Origin: Brienomyrus brachyistius
Taxonomy: Eukaryota > Chordata > Actinopteri > Osteoglossiformes > Mormyridae
NCBI RefSeq assembly: GCF_023856365.1
Contig: NW_026042413.1
Span: 233,501-297,500 of the forward strand
Reading direction: 5' to 3'
Length of the DNA stretch: 64,000 bases
Positions 43,072-55,146 of the stretch are shown here, in pieces. The position numbers and the translations under genes are program-made. Below the pieces are notes generated by a model. The model saw nothing but the letters and a program-made list of their open reading frames with translations. It did no database searches and was not told the DNA's origin. Each line of letters opens with the position of its first letter. Positions within the stretch are counted from its first letter, which is position 1.

Positions 43072-43360
43072 TTCAACTCCTTCATCTACAGTGTCAGATG
43101 AGCAAACCTTATCTCCCCCTTGAGGATTTGGACATACCAACATAGGGGCAAGAATTTCTGCTACCTCGTCCTGCTGCCTGAGTGTTTCGCCACGGCACTT
43201 CTTCACCGAGAAGGAGGTAGAGTCGGGTGCTGAATGGTTATGATCCTCGTCTGCAGGGGGGAGAGGGGAAGGGGCAGGGGAACCACTGGCTACTCCTCCC
43301 TCGGTGGCATAAGGAGGAAGCTGCTGTTTGGGCAGCAATGCTTGGGCAGGAGCCACACAG
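43072..43360 (-). pseudogene. Endogenous retroelement Gag fragment, upstream half
   Basis: The reverse frame 43356-42979 reads PPADEDHNHSAPDSTSFSVK and EILAPMLVCPNPQGGDKV, N-terminal to the fragment at 41863-42084. Similar order and motifs occur near 13.9-14.1 kb. Dead by truncation and insertion. Confidence 0.55.
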
Positions 43361-44489
43361 TTTATTTCTGGGTATCTAATTAGCGGACACCATTAGGTCC
43401 CTTCAGGGGCTCCACAGACAAACTCATTGACAAAATAGAATTGTCACAGAAAAATTCTTTGTCACATGCTCAGTCGACATGGACTGTGTGCTATTTACAT
43501 ATTTTTGGCACAAACGAAATCTCATATGCATATCGATGTATCTTTCGCACAAGTGGACCTCCATCACTTTAAAGAGGGTAAACTCTGATCAGGAAATTTA
43601 CGACGTCAGAATAAACGGATTTTTTAACAGAAGTAACTGACATGCCCTAATAAGGAAATGCATACAATCAGAATACAATATCTGTGGTTTTTAACAGTGG
43701 TAACAATCTGATAATGAAAGGAATCAGATCAACATTTCTATAGCATGTAACAGAGCTTGCTCCCCTCCAGAACTCATTGTTCCAGTAGTTATCTGAAATC
43801 ATCTGCAGGAGCTATTCTTTTATTTGTATATTAAGCATAATTATTCATGAATATTATTGATTATGTTTATTTGTTTAATGTTTTTATTTATTCGTATTTA
43901 TTGTTTATAATATAATGTTATATAGTATTGCAACACTTGAAACGAGAGGTACTTGCCTGCCTTAGTGATATTTACTATTGTCTAAGTGTATTCCCACCTG
44001 TAGGAGGCAGCAATGGTTGTTATTAAAGGTGCTGAGATTACGCGGCTCAGGGCTGAAGGTGCAAAGTGAAACAGTCATTGACCGTATTTGCCATGTGTGA
44101 TGGTGTCTGCATATCGGCCCTTTTGCGCCAAACAAACCAGTTCAAAGTACTGTGTGTTAAAATATCATATGAATAAATCCTCTCAAGAACTAAACTCAAT
44201 ATCGTATCCTCATCATTCAACGCGTCTGACTTTTGCACCTCTTACCACAAGGCAGTGGATTACATGGGGAAATTACAAACAAGGAGAATTTAATCTGTTT
44301 TTCCTCTACATTGTCGTTATTCAGAATATTACAGACTATGAACAAAAACGGACAATGTAAGAAAATAAAAAAATGTGTATGACAGAAAGCTAGAGTATTT
44401 TTGCAATGGTGAGCACTAGCTGGTTTATGTACTAGCTCACACTCAAGAAACAGCATAAATGCTACTCATACACAGTTGGGGGGCAGGGG
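43361..44489. other. No feature recognised
   Basis: AT-rich sequence. A 90-codon frame at 44088-44360 has no known domain. Confidence 0.35.
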
Positions 44490-44690
44490 TCAGTCCTTGT
44501 GCCTGTAATGAGGTCACCAGTTGAAACTAACCCAGCCTCAGCACGTCTGTGGGTCCTTGAGCAAGGCCCTTAACCCCCAGCTCCCTGGGCGCCCCAACAG
44601 GTAGCTGCATTTCGCGGACAACTTACTCCACAAAGAGTAAGTTGAGGGAGACATAAAAAACACAATTTCCCCACGGGGATTAATAAAGTC
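44490..44690 (+). mobile_element. tRNA-derived SINE (second family)
   Basis: Contains GTCCTTGAGCAAGGCCCTTA, ACCCCCAGCTCCCTGGGC, and a 3' end CACGGGGATTAATAAAG. Related to the copy at 27866-28080. Confidence 0.6.
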
Positions 44691-46602
44691 CATCCATCTA
44701 TGGAATATTATTTAGCACTATATAACGCAGAATATAAGAATTACGATTTTATAAAAAGTATGCCAAATATCCATGATATAATCATTACAATGTAAACATT
44801 ATAATGTAATCAACACAATGGAACCAACTGAGTATGTATTTGCACCTTTTGTTAGTCTGAGTTTCTGTTAGCTACTTTGTTAGTCCTGAATCTATGAATA
44901 TTCACATTTTTATCGCGTATATTTTATCACTATGTAAAAGGACAAATATATTATCAACCTTTTAGTGAGACAATGTGTAAACGGCTGAAACTACCAAGGT
45001 TTACTACTGAAGGAAGGGATTCACCTGAGTTCACCAAAAGTTCATGGCTGAGTATTTTTAAAAAACCAAGTGGAGCTGCTCGCGCCACTATTATGTTCAA
45101 CCGAGAGGCCAAACGGTAAAAGAAATGACTGTCAAACTTATCACCTAGGGGTAAATATAAATCTATACAAATATCACCTGCATGCACATTACTTCTTTTA
45201 CAATAACCAACTCCTGATCCATACTGTTAGTCGTGAAAAAAATAACTATTGTGTACATAGAGGCCCTGTGTAAAAAGATAACTGCCAAGGAAAAGATCAA
45301 AAACATTTATTTCAAGGATTCAAAGTTTTTATGGTCATGTACAGTGTACAGTGCAGTTCTTATTTGATTAACTTGAATGTCTTCACAGACAAGACGATTA
45401 AACAAATAAAGCAGCGCAACATTACAGTAACTAACAACAAACAAAGCTCACGAGTACTATTACAATATTCATATCATTTATTTAAATTTAATTTTACCAA
45501 GTAAATTAATTGAAAAGCAGTTACCGCTTTACCTGCTTCTCGGGAGAAATAGCAGATATACAAACGTCATGTATGTAACTAAAATCTTAAGCCAATAAGG
45601 GCAAAGTTGTGTCGTAATGGAGGCGGATCCAGCCTGTGCAGCCTGCTAAGAGGTGCTGCCTGATGTGTCTTGCTCTCGCGGAGTTTTGGTACCATGTGAC
45701 ATGGTGACGTAATGCAACGGGCGATAAAAAAATATAACCATGATGCATTGCGTCAGGACCAGAATGCATTGCTTTAAGCTAGCGCTGTATGTGGGTGCAT
45801 GAAGTGGAAAGCACCCAATAATAAACATAACATTTTTTTAAAAATGTTTTCTTCACCGGTGCAGTGAATTTAAATAAAGAGCTATGATGGTGCTGCAAAT
45901 GGCTTTGCATAGTAGTTAGTAGTAGCATTAGCCGCTGTGTGCGGCATTAGCTTTCTACAGTCCTTACAGATGGTTCGTGTTTTGTCTGTCTCCCTTTCGC
46001 CATTTATATTTTCCGCCGGGCACCCGAAATGCTGACACACAAAAGATTCAAAAGTGTCTGGGGTATCTACTATAGTAATTTAGTCAGATGCCGACATATT
46101 TACAGCAGCTCATTTGCAGCGCATTCGTGAAACGGCTTTTCGCTCCAACGAGAAATCTCGTCATGTTGTAATATCGCGAGATCTCGTGACACGCGTTTCA
46201 CTCCCACTTCTTAGTAACAGTCATGATTTGATAAAGTGACAACCTGCGTAATAATTGGTAATACATAGAGTTTGCTATTGTTCAGGCTAGCAGACTGTTA
46301 TGGCTTGAGGTTAATGGTGCCTGTTACTTGTGAATTTTCACATTTGCAGGGATCTTCTGCCTCGTGAACGTGAAACGGGTAATTATGCTAAAAGAAGAAA
46401 AAAGCAGAACTGCAATGTGTGTAAGGCTGGTGCTGATTTTTCAGTCTGAACACAGTAAAATTTATACAAATTACCTGTATTCAAACTTGTATTCTTTATA
46501 TAGTTTGGTTAATTACTATTTAAAAGTTTTATCTGCGCTCCATTGTATAACTTATATTGGAGACTTGTATGTACTTTTCGATTGGAAATGGTTAGCTGTA
46601 TA
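44691..46602. other. Unassigned, with a CpG-bearing palindrome near 46173
   Basis: No gene was recognised. TCGCGAGATCTCG at 46173-46185 resembles the TCTCGCGAGA promoter palindrome, and CpG is locally more frequent from 46000 to 46210, so a promoter is possible. Sequence at 45310-45410 resembles a fish LINE end. Confidence 0.3.
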
Positions 46603-46746
46603 CAGGGGCGCCGCTAAGGGGGGGAAAGTTGGGACAATTCTAAGGGCCCACGCCCTTTAGGGGCCCCCAGAGATCTGAATGGGTGTGGTAGGGGGGCCCA
46701 ACCTCATATTTTGTCATAGGGCCCAAAATTGCTAGCGGCGCCCCTG
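46603..46746. mobile_element. Short hAT-type MITE, 8-bp target duplication
   Basis: 144 bp with ends CAGGGGCGCCGCTAA and CTAGCGGCGCCCCTG. GCTGTATA flanks at 46595-46602 and 46747-46754. No coding capacity. Confidence 0.88.
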
Positions 46747-46754
46747 GCTGTATA

Positions 46755-48600
46755 TACTTTGAATATTTTTATGATTAATTTCTTTGTTTATTTAATTTGG
46801 CAACAGATCTACACTTTTAGCAGTATTGCTGTCAATTTTTGTGAAAGTTGTTACTAAATAAAACAAAAGAAGCAGACTTGTGTAAATCCTATATTGGTCG
46901 TGTATTCTTCCTGTAGCGTAGTGACAGCTTTTTGTACGGAAGCCGTGAACGGCTGTGCTTGCAAATATATTTTCTTCTGAATAATTAGAAGGATAAGCAT
47001 ATTTTGTCGCCGCCGCGAGATAGTCATGCCATACACAGCTCTGCTCGTTTTTGTACTGTAACCGTGTTACTTAATTTGCGAATCCATGAATTTAACGTTG
47101 ACATTAAGTCAACATTGACATTGACAACGTTGACATTAAGTGTTGCACCTATCTAGTGTTTTACCGTGAAGGGCATGTTATATCTTGTCTCTAAGTCGCA
47201 CTATGGTCCAGGGGAATGCTATGTCATATTAGAACATGTGTCGATGATGTGGCAATATAAATATTTTAGAATACTGTCAGTTTTAGTTTCAGAAATCCAT
47301 CATTTGAGAAAAAAGGCCAGTCACGACAAATATATATGGAATATAACAACAGAGGTTAGCTGTATTTGTTTAAGTGTAAAGATGCACATAGAAACATGCA
47401 TGAGCTCATCTGAGAATAAACTGAATGCAATGAAGATTTGTGACTCCTGCTGGAAAATGCGAATAGTGGCAGGGTCTTCAAGCAGTACATTTGTCTGAGA
47501 GTCAGTTAATATTAGGAAAGGCACCGTTTTTTTTTCAATGGCGCTACTTATCAAGAAGGAAATGGAGTACCCCAGTACCTGGTTTACGGGCACTGGAAGC
47601 TCCAGTATCAGTCAGACTTTCATGTAAGTATATGTGTGTTTAATGACTTGTGCATGTTTCATCTTTACCAGGGGCAGAGGGGAAACTCAATAAATAGCCT
47701 TCTCTCACACTTCCAGGCCTGCAGAACTGAGCATGTCCCCTGGTTTTGTGCATATGTCTGTAGGCTTTGAGTTTTTCCTATGGGGGCTTCAATTTCCTCC
47801 CAGAGTACAAATACGTGCAGATCAGTTGCATTGGGGAGTCCATACTGTGATGCTGAGTGGGTGTAGGAGGAGATTGAGAGATGAAACTCCGGATGATTTA
47901 CTCCCTCGGCTAACTAACCAGAACAGGATCGTACCAATACCAAAATGATAAGTTTATAAATGTTTTTCACTACCCTGATTCATTCAGTTATTTCTGTTTG
48001 TTAATTCCATCCCCCAAGCAAATACATAAATAAACAAACAAATATTCAGGGGGAATGTGTCATAGGTGATAGAATCAGTGGATGAATCTAAAGAAAAAAA
48101 GTAATGATTTCTTTCTCTCCAAAACACAATGCACAAAACTCTTAAGTTAGGTAAGACATTGAAATTTTATGACAGTAGCATGATGCAGAGGAACAACAGA
48201 AGGAAAAATCTAACTAAACCTGAGTCAACTAGGACTAATTACACTAAATTAAGTGGAACACACAAAATACCTAAAACAACTTAATAAACAAGCAAGAAAT
48301 ATTACATTTGATTAACTATACTGATGCCTGAGGGAAGTTCTTGTGCATAATGCAGCAAGTATATACAGCTGCAGAGACACTACACATAGTGCAAATAAAT
48401 TAAAAAGTATACAGTACACACACTGATTCCTGAAAAATCTAAATACCATGGAATACTAATGAAATACTGATGATGATGATAATAATAGAAATAATAATGA
48501 ATTAGTTTAGGGTATTATGCAATTGACATGTACAATTAAAAAAGAAATTGCACCAGACATTTCCTGTGGCAAAGAAGGGTTGCTTTGTGCCACATTACTC
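46755..48600. other. No gene recognised
   Basis: Short repeats of TTGACATT occur near 47098-47140. Sequence at about 47750-47870 (TTCCTCCCAGAGTACAAATA) may be a very old V-SINE core. Open frames at 47166-47498 and 46364-46660 lack known domains. Confidence 0.35.
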
Positions 48601-48790
48601 AAGTCAATTCACTTTATTTTGTATAGTACATTTTCATAGCCTTACATTGTCTCAAAGCACTTTACTTTGTCCCTGCCCAATTGTCCCAGTGAGCAAGATC
48701 TAGCCTGAAAAATTAGAAAGCGACATTGGCAAGGATAAACTCAGTCATAGTAAGAAACCTTTGGAGGAACCAGAGTGAAAGGGGGAGCCC
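48601..48790 (-). mobile_element. LINE 3'-end-like repeat
   Basis: Contains AAAGGGGGAGCCCATCCTCC and TCTCAAAGCACTTTACTTTG, words found at the 3' end of fish LINEs in reverse. A second piece is at 58700-58790. Confidence 0.5.
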
Positions 48791-49185
48791 ATCCTCCACA
48801 GGTCAGAAGTCACGTTAACAAAGTCCTGATTTATATGGTTTATATGGTTCAATTAGTTAAGTCCGGATGTAAATACAGAATAACTGGCAGCAGGGCACAC
48901 AGGAAAGACGTAAACAGGCAGGAGGGCAGGCAGGAGGGTGGCACAGGCAGGACGTAATGGGCAGGAGGGCGGGCAGGCAGGGCAGCACAGGCAGCCAGAA
49001 CTGTTTTGCCACTGCAGTTTGTTTTACAATTTCATCTGCATTTGTTCCCCCAAGGTATAACAGCAGCTAATTTATGAACATGCTGCTTTTCAGAAAAGTT
49101 TAATTTCCAGGAGCATGACCAGTGCATACATTTAGTGTTGATGGTTCTTTGTAAAATGGATGTTCTGTACTTTTATTGATCTGTC
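48791..49185. other. Unassigned; GGCAGGAGGGC-rich stretch
   Basis: 48915-49000 holds imperfect repeats of GGCAGGAGGG. Otherwise nothing recognised. Confidence 0.4.
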
Positions 49186-49243
49186 CATCCATCCATCCAT
49201 CCATCCATCCATCCATCCATCCATCCATCCATCCATCCATTCA
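49186..49243. repeat. (CATC)n microsatellite
   Basis: About 14 CATC units, probably grown from a V-SINE tail in reverse orientation. Confidence 0.95.
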
Positions 49244-49335
49244 TCCATTTTCTAACTACTTCTGATGAAGTTCCGGGTTATGAGGTATCCTGAAGCCCAG
49301 GCAATATGGGACAAACACACACATGCACACACATA

Positions 49336-49599
49336 GGGTATACCTATCCTTATGGGGCCCGCTCATTGACTTCTATTGGATAAATGCTAACGCTAACTAT
49401 GACAATCTTAACCCCCACCCTGCCCTAACCATAACCATAAGTAACCAAGCAAAATAAAAGAGGTTTTGCATTTTTAGTTTTTCCACAGCAGTCACAGATT
49501 TTTATAAAATAGAGTTTTCCTGGTTTTCAGTTTCGTGGTCCCCATAAGGGAAAAAAAAAACAGGTATTTATCACGCTATGGGGTAGGATAGGTATACCC
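49336..49599. mobile_element. MITE-like element with 14-bp inverted ends
   Basis: 264 bp with GGGTATACCTATCC at the left and GGATAGGTATACCC at the right, set inside a CA-rich tract. No target duplication could be told apart from the surrounding CA repeat. Confidence 0.6.
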
Positions 49600-49996
49600 G
49601 CTCGCACACACACACACAGACATGCACACAAATGGATAGATCACCACAGTTACTATGGATGTCGATCCTGCAATAATGAGACAGAACTATCATACTTAAC
49701 AGGATCATATCCCTAGTTCTACATATGCATAATTATATTTAAAAAAGATCCCACGCACCTAGCACATGAGATGTTTGAACTTCTGCCCTCTGGTAAACGT
49801 TACCGCAGTATGCATTGCAGAACAACCAGATTTAATAAGAGCTTCTAACCCCAAAGCCATCAGAATACTAAATGCTAATGAACATACGTTTATGTGAAAC
49901 CCTACTCTCTCTTACTCTCTGTGCACTTTATTACCACAACTGGTATTAAGTTTACTTTTTATTTATACAGTATAGTGCAATAATATAATCACGATT
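49600..49996. other. No feature recognised
   Basis: CA-rich start, then unassigned sequence. Confidence 0.3.
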
Positions 49997-50136
49997 TGTG
50001 TGTGAGTGTGCCCTGTGATGGGCTGCCCCCCATCCTGGATTGTTCCCTGCCTCGTGCCCATTCCACATTCCGGGATAGGTTCCGGACCACCCGCGACCCA
50101 GTAGGATAAGCAGTTTGGAAAATGGATGGATGGATA
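49997..50136 (+). mobile_element. V-SINE, 5'-truncated
   Basis: The last about 140 bp of a V-SINE (GTGCCCTGTGATGGGCTG to ATGGATGGATGG). The head and core are absent. Confidence 0.8.
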
Positions 50137-50335
50137 TAACTAACATAAGACAGACATTACACCTAACAAACAATAAACACGAAATAAAGGAGTGGATACA
50201 AAAAAAATGTAATGCAATGACCAGATTTAACACCTGGATTATGTCCCCCCTTAGTCTCCTTTGCTCGAGGCTAAACAGATTCAGCTCAGCTAACCTCTCC
50301 TCATTAAACATTCCTCTAAGACCAGGAATCATTCT
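50136..50335. repeat. Chimeric duplicate of 54.0 and 55.5 kb sequences
   Basis: 50136-50232 nearly matches 54016-54118 (CTAACATAAGACAGACATTA and on). It is joined directly to 50233-50335, which matches the reverse-strand Rex1 at 55458-55566 with one difference seen. Both pieces are in the same order and orientation as at 54-55.6 kb, minus about 1.34 kb between. Confidence 0.85.
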
Positions 50336-50339
50336 CCCA

Positions 50340-51124
50340 GCCAAGCAAGCCTGAGTCCGGCTTCCACTCCCCCGATCCCCAGCAATGTTAACTTGGAAGG
50401 GCGTATTCTGTATGCACAACTGAGACAACCCAGGTGGAGCTTATCGGCTGGCAAAATTGCCTTCAGGTATCACCCACCCTAGTGAGAGTCCAAGCTAGGG
50501 CCGTTCTCAGAACTCACCCTAAACGAAGTCCTGCTCAAAAGTTGTAATGACCGCCTGAGGTACCTGTCAGCCTTGCCCGTAATGAGTCAGTGGGTGTAGC
50601 CGGGCTGACACGCTTTTGGGCATCCAATTGCTGAGAACTCCCCTTCGGTTCTGACAAACTGTACGATCACAAGCAGTGACAGCAGAGCCACAGACAAGCT
50701 CAACCAACAGAGAGCGAATGGTAAGCACCCAGCACCCGAAGGGCTCAACTGATCACATCCAAACGACTTCCTGATGGGATTGTGTACGTAACTGGTTTAC
50801 TGTTGTTAATAGTGGTTGAACTTCTATGCAAGTCCCCTTGTTGGGGGAGATGGAATGAATGAAAGCATAAGGTGAAATAAAACCTAAAATAAATCAAAAA
50901 GGTTAAACGGGAATCAAACCAAATGAATTGTGTTTCTTATTCAATTGTAAACATCAATTAGTTATGCAACAATAACCTAATTGGATGTTAATGTATTGTG
51001 ATCAAACTGATTTAGTCTGTGAAGTTGATTCCTGCTTTCAGGCAAGAACCTGTGTGTCCAATTATGCGTGTTGTATCACCGCAGTTGACCACCAGAGACC
51101 CAACTCAGATGTTGTTAACCTACT
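50340..51124. other. No feature recognised
   Basis: No coding or known repeat. Leads into the minisatellite. Confidence 0.35.
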
Positions 51125-52934
51125 ATGGCGGACCACTAGAGGTGCAATTTCAATGGAGTGGCACTGCTATGGCTTGCCACTAGAAGCGCAATTTCAAAAT
51201 TGAGTGGTAGTTCTATGCCTGACCACTAGAAGCGCAATTTCGAAATGGAGTGGTAGTTCTATGCCTGACCACCGGGGGCGCAATATCGAAATGGAGTTGT
51301 AGTTCTATGCCTGACCACTGGAGGCGCGATTTTGAAATGGAGTGGTAGTTCTATGCCTGACCACTGGAGGCGCAATTTCGAACTGGAGTGGTAGTTCTAT
51401 GCCTGACCACCGGGGGCGCAATATCGAAATGGAGTGGTACTTCTATGCCTGACCACCGGGGGCGCAATATCGAAATGGAGTGGTAGTTCTATGCCTGACC
51501 ACCGGGGGCGCAATTTCGAAATGGAGTGGTAGTTCTATGCCTGACCACTAGAGGCACGATTTCGAAATGGAATAGTAGTTCTATGCCTGACCACTAGAGG
51601 CGCGATTTCGAAATGGAGTAGTAGTTCTATGGCTTGTCACTAGAAGCGCAATTTCAAAATTGAGTGGTAGTTCTATGCCTGACCACTAGAAGCGCAATTT
51701 CGAAATGGAGTGGTAGTTCTATGCCTGACCACCGGGGGCGCAATATCGAAATGGAGTGGTAGTTCTATGCCTGACCACTAGAGGCGCGATTTCGAAATGG
51801 AGTAGTACTTCTATGGCTTGCCACTAGAAGCGCAATTTCAAAATTGAGTGGTAGTTCTATGCCTGACCACTAGAAGCCCAATTTCGAAATGGAGTGGTAG
51901 TTCTATGCCTGACCACCGGGGGCGCAATATCGAAATGGAGTGGTAGTTCTATGCCTGACCACTAGAGGCGCGATTTCGAAATGGAGTGGTAGTTCTATGC
52001 CTGACCACTAGAGGCGCAATTTCGAACTGGAGTGGTAGTTCTATGCCTGACCACCGGGGGCGCAATATCGAAATGGAGTGGTAGTTCTATGCCTGACCAC
52101 CGGGGGCGCAATATCAAAATGGAGTGGTAGTTCTATGCCTGGCCACTAGAGGCGCAATATCGAAATTGAGTGGTAGTTCTATGCCGGGCCACTAGAGGCG
52201 CAATTTCGAAATGGAGTGGTAGTTCTATGCCTGACCACTAGAGGCACGATTTCGAAATGGAATAGTAGTTCTATGCCTGACCACTAGAGGCGCGATTTCG
52301 AAATGGAGTAGTAGTTCTATGGCTTGTCACTAGAAGCGCAATTTCAAAATTGAGTGGTAGTTCTATGCCTGACCACTAGAAGCGCAATTTCGAAATGAAG
52401 TGGTAGTTCTATGCCTGACCACCGGGGGCGCAATATCGAAATGGAGTGGTAGTTCTATGCCTGACCACTAGAGGCGCGATTTCGAAATGGAGTAGTACTT
52501 CTATGGCTTGCCACTAGAAGCGCAATTTCAAAATTGAGTGGTAGTTCTATGCCTGACCACTAGAAGCCCAATTTCGAAATGGAGTGGTAGTTCTATGCCT
52601 GACCACCGGGGGCGCAATATCGAAATGGAGTGGTAGTTCTATGCCTGACCACTAGAAGCGCGATTTCGAAATGGAGTGGTAGTTCTATGCCTGACCACTA
52701 GAGGCGCAATTTCGAACTGGAGTGGTAGTTCTATGCCTGACCACCGGGGGCGCAATATCGAAATGGAGTGGTAGTTCTATGCCTGACCACCGGGGGCGCA
52801 ATATCAAAATGGAGTGGTAGTTCTATGCCTGGCCACTAGAGGCGCAATATCGAAATTGAGTGGTAGTTCTATGCCTGGCCACTAGAGGCGCAATTTCGAA
52901 ATGGAGTGGTAGTTCTATGCCTGACCACTAGAGG
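51125..52934. repeat. 46-bp minisatellite with 690-bp higher-order unit
   Basis: About 39 head-to-tail copies of a 46-bp unit with GGTAGTTCTATGCCTGACCA, then a CCACTAGAGGCGC or CCACCGGGGGCGC block, then AATTTCGAAATGGAGT. Variants follow an order that repeats: 51541-52230 and 52231-52920 are 690 bp each (15 units) and nearly identical. There are no spacers as in CRISPR. Confidence 0.95.
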
Positions 52935-54015
52935 TAACCAAAGATATAGCTAGGCGGTTGCCGACGCTAGATGAGTGACACACACATTTAATGCATGCGC
53001 ATGCTGCTTGTGGCCTTCTTCTGTGCCTTGCACAGTATAAAACCCCTTAAAACAATTACTGAAGCGAGACGGCGCACGCGTTACGGCGACAGATTTAAAT
53101 TGTGAGTGCACTATATCTCGTCGCAAATGGTGCTTAACCACGGCGGGTCTCAAGCACAGGAGACTCCCAATTTCTAAATGACACACACTTGGCTCACAGC
53201 GCAAAGTTGTGTTAAACTTGCTTTGTCTAAAGCAGGCACACACATACGAGTATGATCCTGATAGGTAACTAAGCTATCGGTCTTATGTCCAAGCGCAACA
53301 TAATTTAGGTTAGAACCTCATAACAAGTATTCCCGTTCGCTAATAGAGAGATCTCTCCCAGGATATATAGAAACGGAGACACTCGTCCGAATTGAACCTG
53401 GAAACAAAGCGCTACATCTGAGAATCTCGTCAGACATAGGGTTAAAGTTTACTGCAGTTTAATACGAAAGAACTACAATGAAATCACCGAAAATAAAACA
53501 AAATAATATAACTACTAATAATAGAAATAAAAATAACTATAATAAGCCCATATGATCCCGCTTAAATGCCTTCAGATTGCCATGAGTGCGACTTTTGCAA
53601 CCAGTTGACAGTAGCGCTTCTTCACTGCACGTTCGGTCATAAAAAGTTTAAATTGTGTGCTCAGAATAAGTTTAAACCTTGTGCCTTGTGATTATTAACC
53701 AATTTTTATGCTGAATGGTCGGCTCAAACTCAATTGCGAAACACCGTGAGTCTGTTAATGTGTGACTTAAATGGAACTCATTAATAACCAGTATCACGTA
53801 ATAACCTGGGTTAGAATAGAAGGCTTGTCCAACGAGCTGCGTCACCAGGTAATGTAAACGATCGGTAGCGAAGCTCCCCTCACGGCCAATGAGAGAGAGT
53901 CTCGCGATATTTCAGGCGAATTTGAGGTTTCAGAGCGTAGATCGCACAGGCAGGGATTCTTGTGAGCACTCAATGAACGGAGGCTGAAGTTGTGTAAAAG
54001 ACATGCATTTATTCC
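52935..54015. other. Unassigned, no gene recognised
   Basis: Moderately CpG-bearing sequence with a TATA-like CAGTATAAAACCCC at 53034. It could be LTR-like but no boundaries were found. Confidence 0.3.
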
Positions 54016-54916
54016 TATAACTAACATAAGACAGACATTACACCTAACAAACAATAAACACGAAATAACGGAGTGGACACAAACAATGTAATCATGAAAA
54101 TGCAATGACCAGATTTAAAATGAGTAACCTTAAAAGGGAAAATACTGTTCTGCAAAGCAAGCAATTTGTGGAAATACTGTCCTAAAGTAATATAGCAGGT
54201 GAATAGGAGTTTAGGTTGTTATAAATGAAAGAAAGTTTGTTTACTTGGTTGCAGAGTGGGGGGGGGGGGGGTCTTGGCAGTTGGTTGCGGAGGCTGATGA
54301 GCTGATGGGTGATGGCACTCAGGGAGGCGCGGTGTTTGCAGCGGTTGTTGGAGTGGAGCCCCTCTGATTCCCTCTCCTGGTGAAGCTTGGGCTTGGTTGC
54401 AGTTCTCTGTCCAGCTGGGTCTTCACTGATAGGCTTCAGGAGGGCTTCTTGTGGGCTTCTCTTCTCTTGGGCTGATGTTCTCTGCCTCTCTTCGTGCTGA
54501 TGGTCTTTTGTTTTCTCCTCCCTTCTGTTTCTCCTCTCCTGGCTTTGTTCTGAGGTGCCAGGTTTTATAGTGTAAAGTTCGTGAATAGGAGTGACCAGGA
54601 ATTCGACTCCTGGACCAATGGCTGACCATCCATTTGGCGGGCTTTCGGAAGGGGGTCTGTATCAGTCCTTTTGAGATTTATGACCAGAGTGATTTCCCTT
54701 GTATTGATGATTTTCGTTAGGCTGGTGTAACTTTTGATATATTCACTTTCGTGGTAACCACTGACCAGATTTGGAAACTGGAGTGATTTTCCATCGGTTT
54801 GATACCAAACATGCCATAGCAGCCTAGCGGTTCACACCTCATACCATCTGTAATGATTAATTAATGATTACTTATATTATGTCGTTATGTTATATTACTC
54901 ACACCTTATTTTATGC
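54016..54916. other. Unassigned; source of the 50.1-kb duplicate; poly-G tract
   Basis: 54016-54118 recurs at 50136-50232. A G run of about 14 lies at 54258-54271. No gene was recognised. Confidence 0.4.
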
Positions 54917-55146
54917 CTCACAATCTATATAATTGTAAATATACTGTGTAGCTGCTGGCGCGTTCCAAACTAAATCTCATTGTACTTACAATGTCAATAA
55001 AAACATCCATCCATCCATCTAGGCAGGCCAGTGTCGCCTCCATCCTTCCTGAAGTCAGTGATTCCTTTGTCTTTGTGCTGTTTAGTGCCAAATTGTTTGC
55101 TGAACTCCAACCTATCAGTTTCTGGACCTCATCTCTGTAAGCTGAC
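54917..55146 (-). mobile_element. LINE-type 3' scrap
   Basis: Contains AATCTCATTGTACTTACAAT and GTCAATAAAAACATCC words common to LINE ends. The call is weak. Confidence 0.35.

Noticed and set aside
44490..44690. tRNA gene
   Set aside because: Only a B-box-like head is visible and it belongs to a SINE; no cloverleaf could be drawn.
51125..52934. CRISPR-like array
   Set aside because: Units are contiguous 46-bp repeats without unique spacers, in a vertebrate genome; it is a minisatellite.
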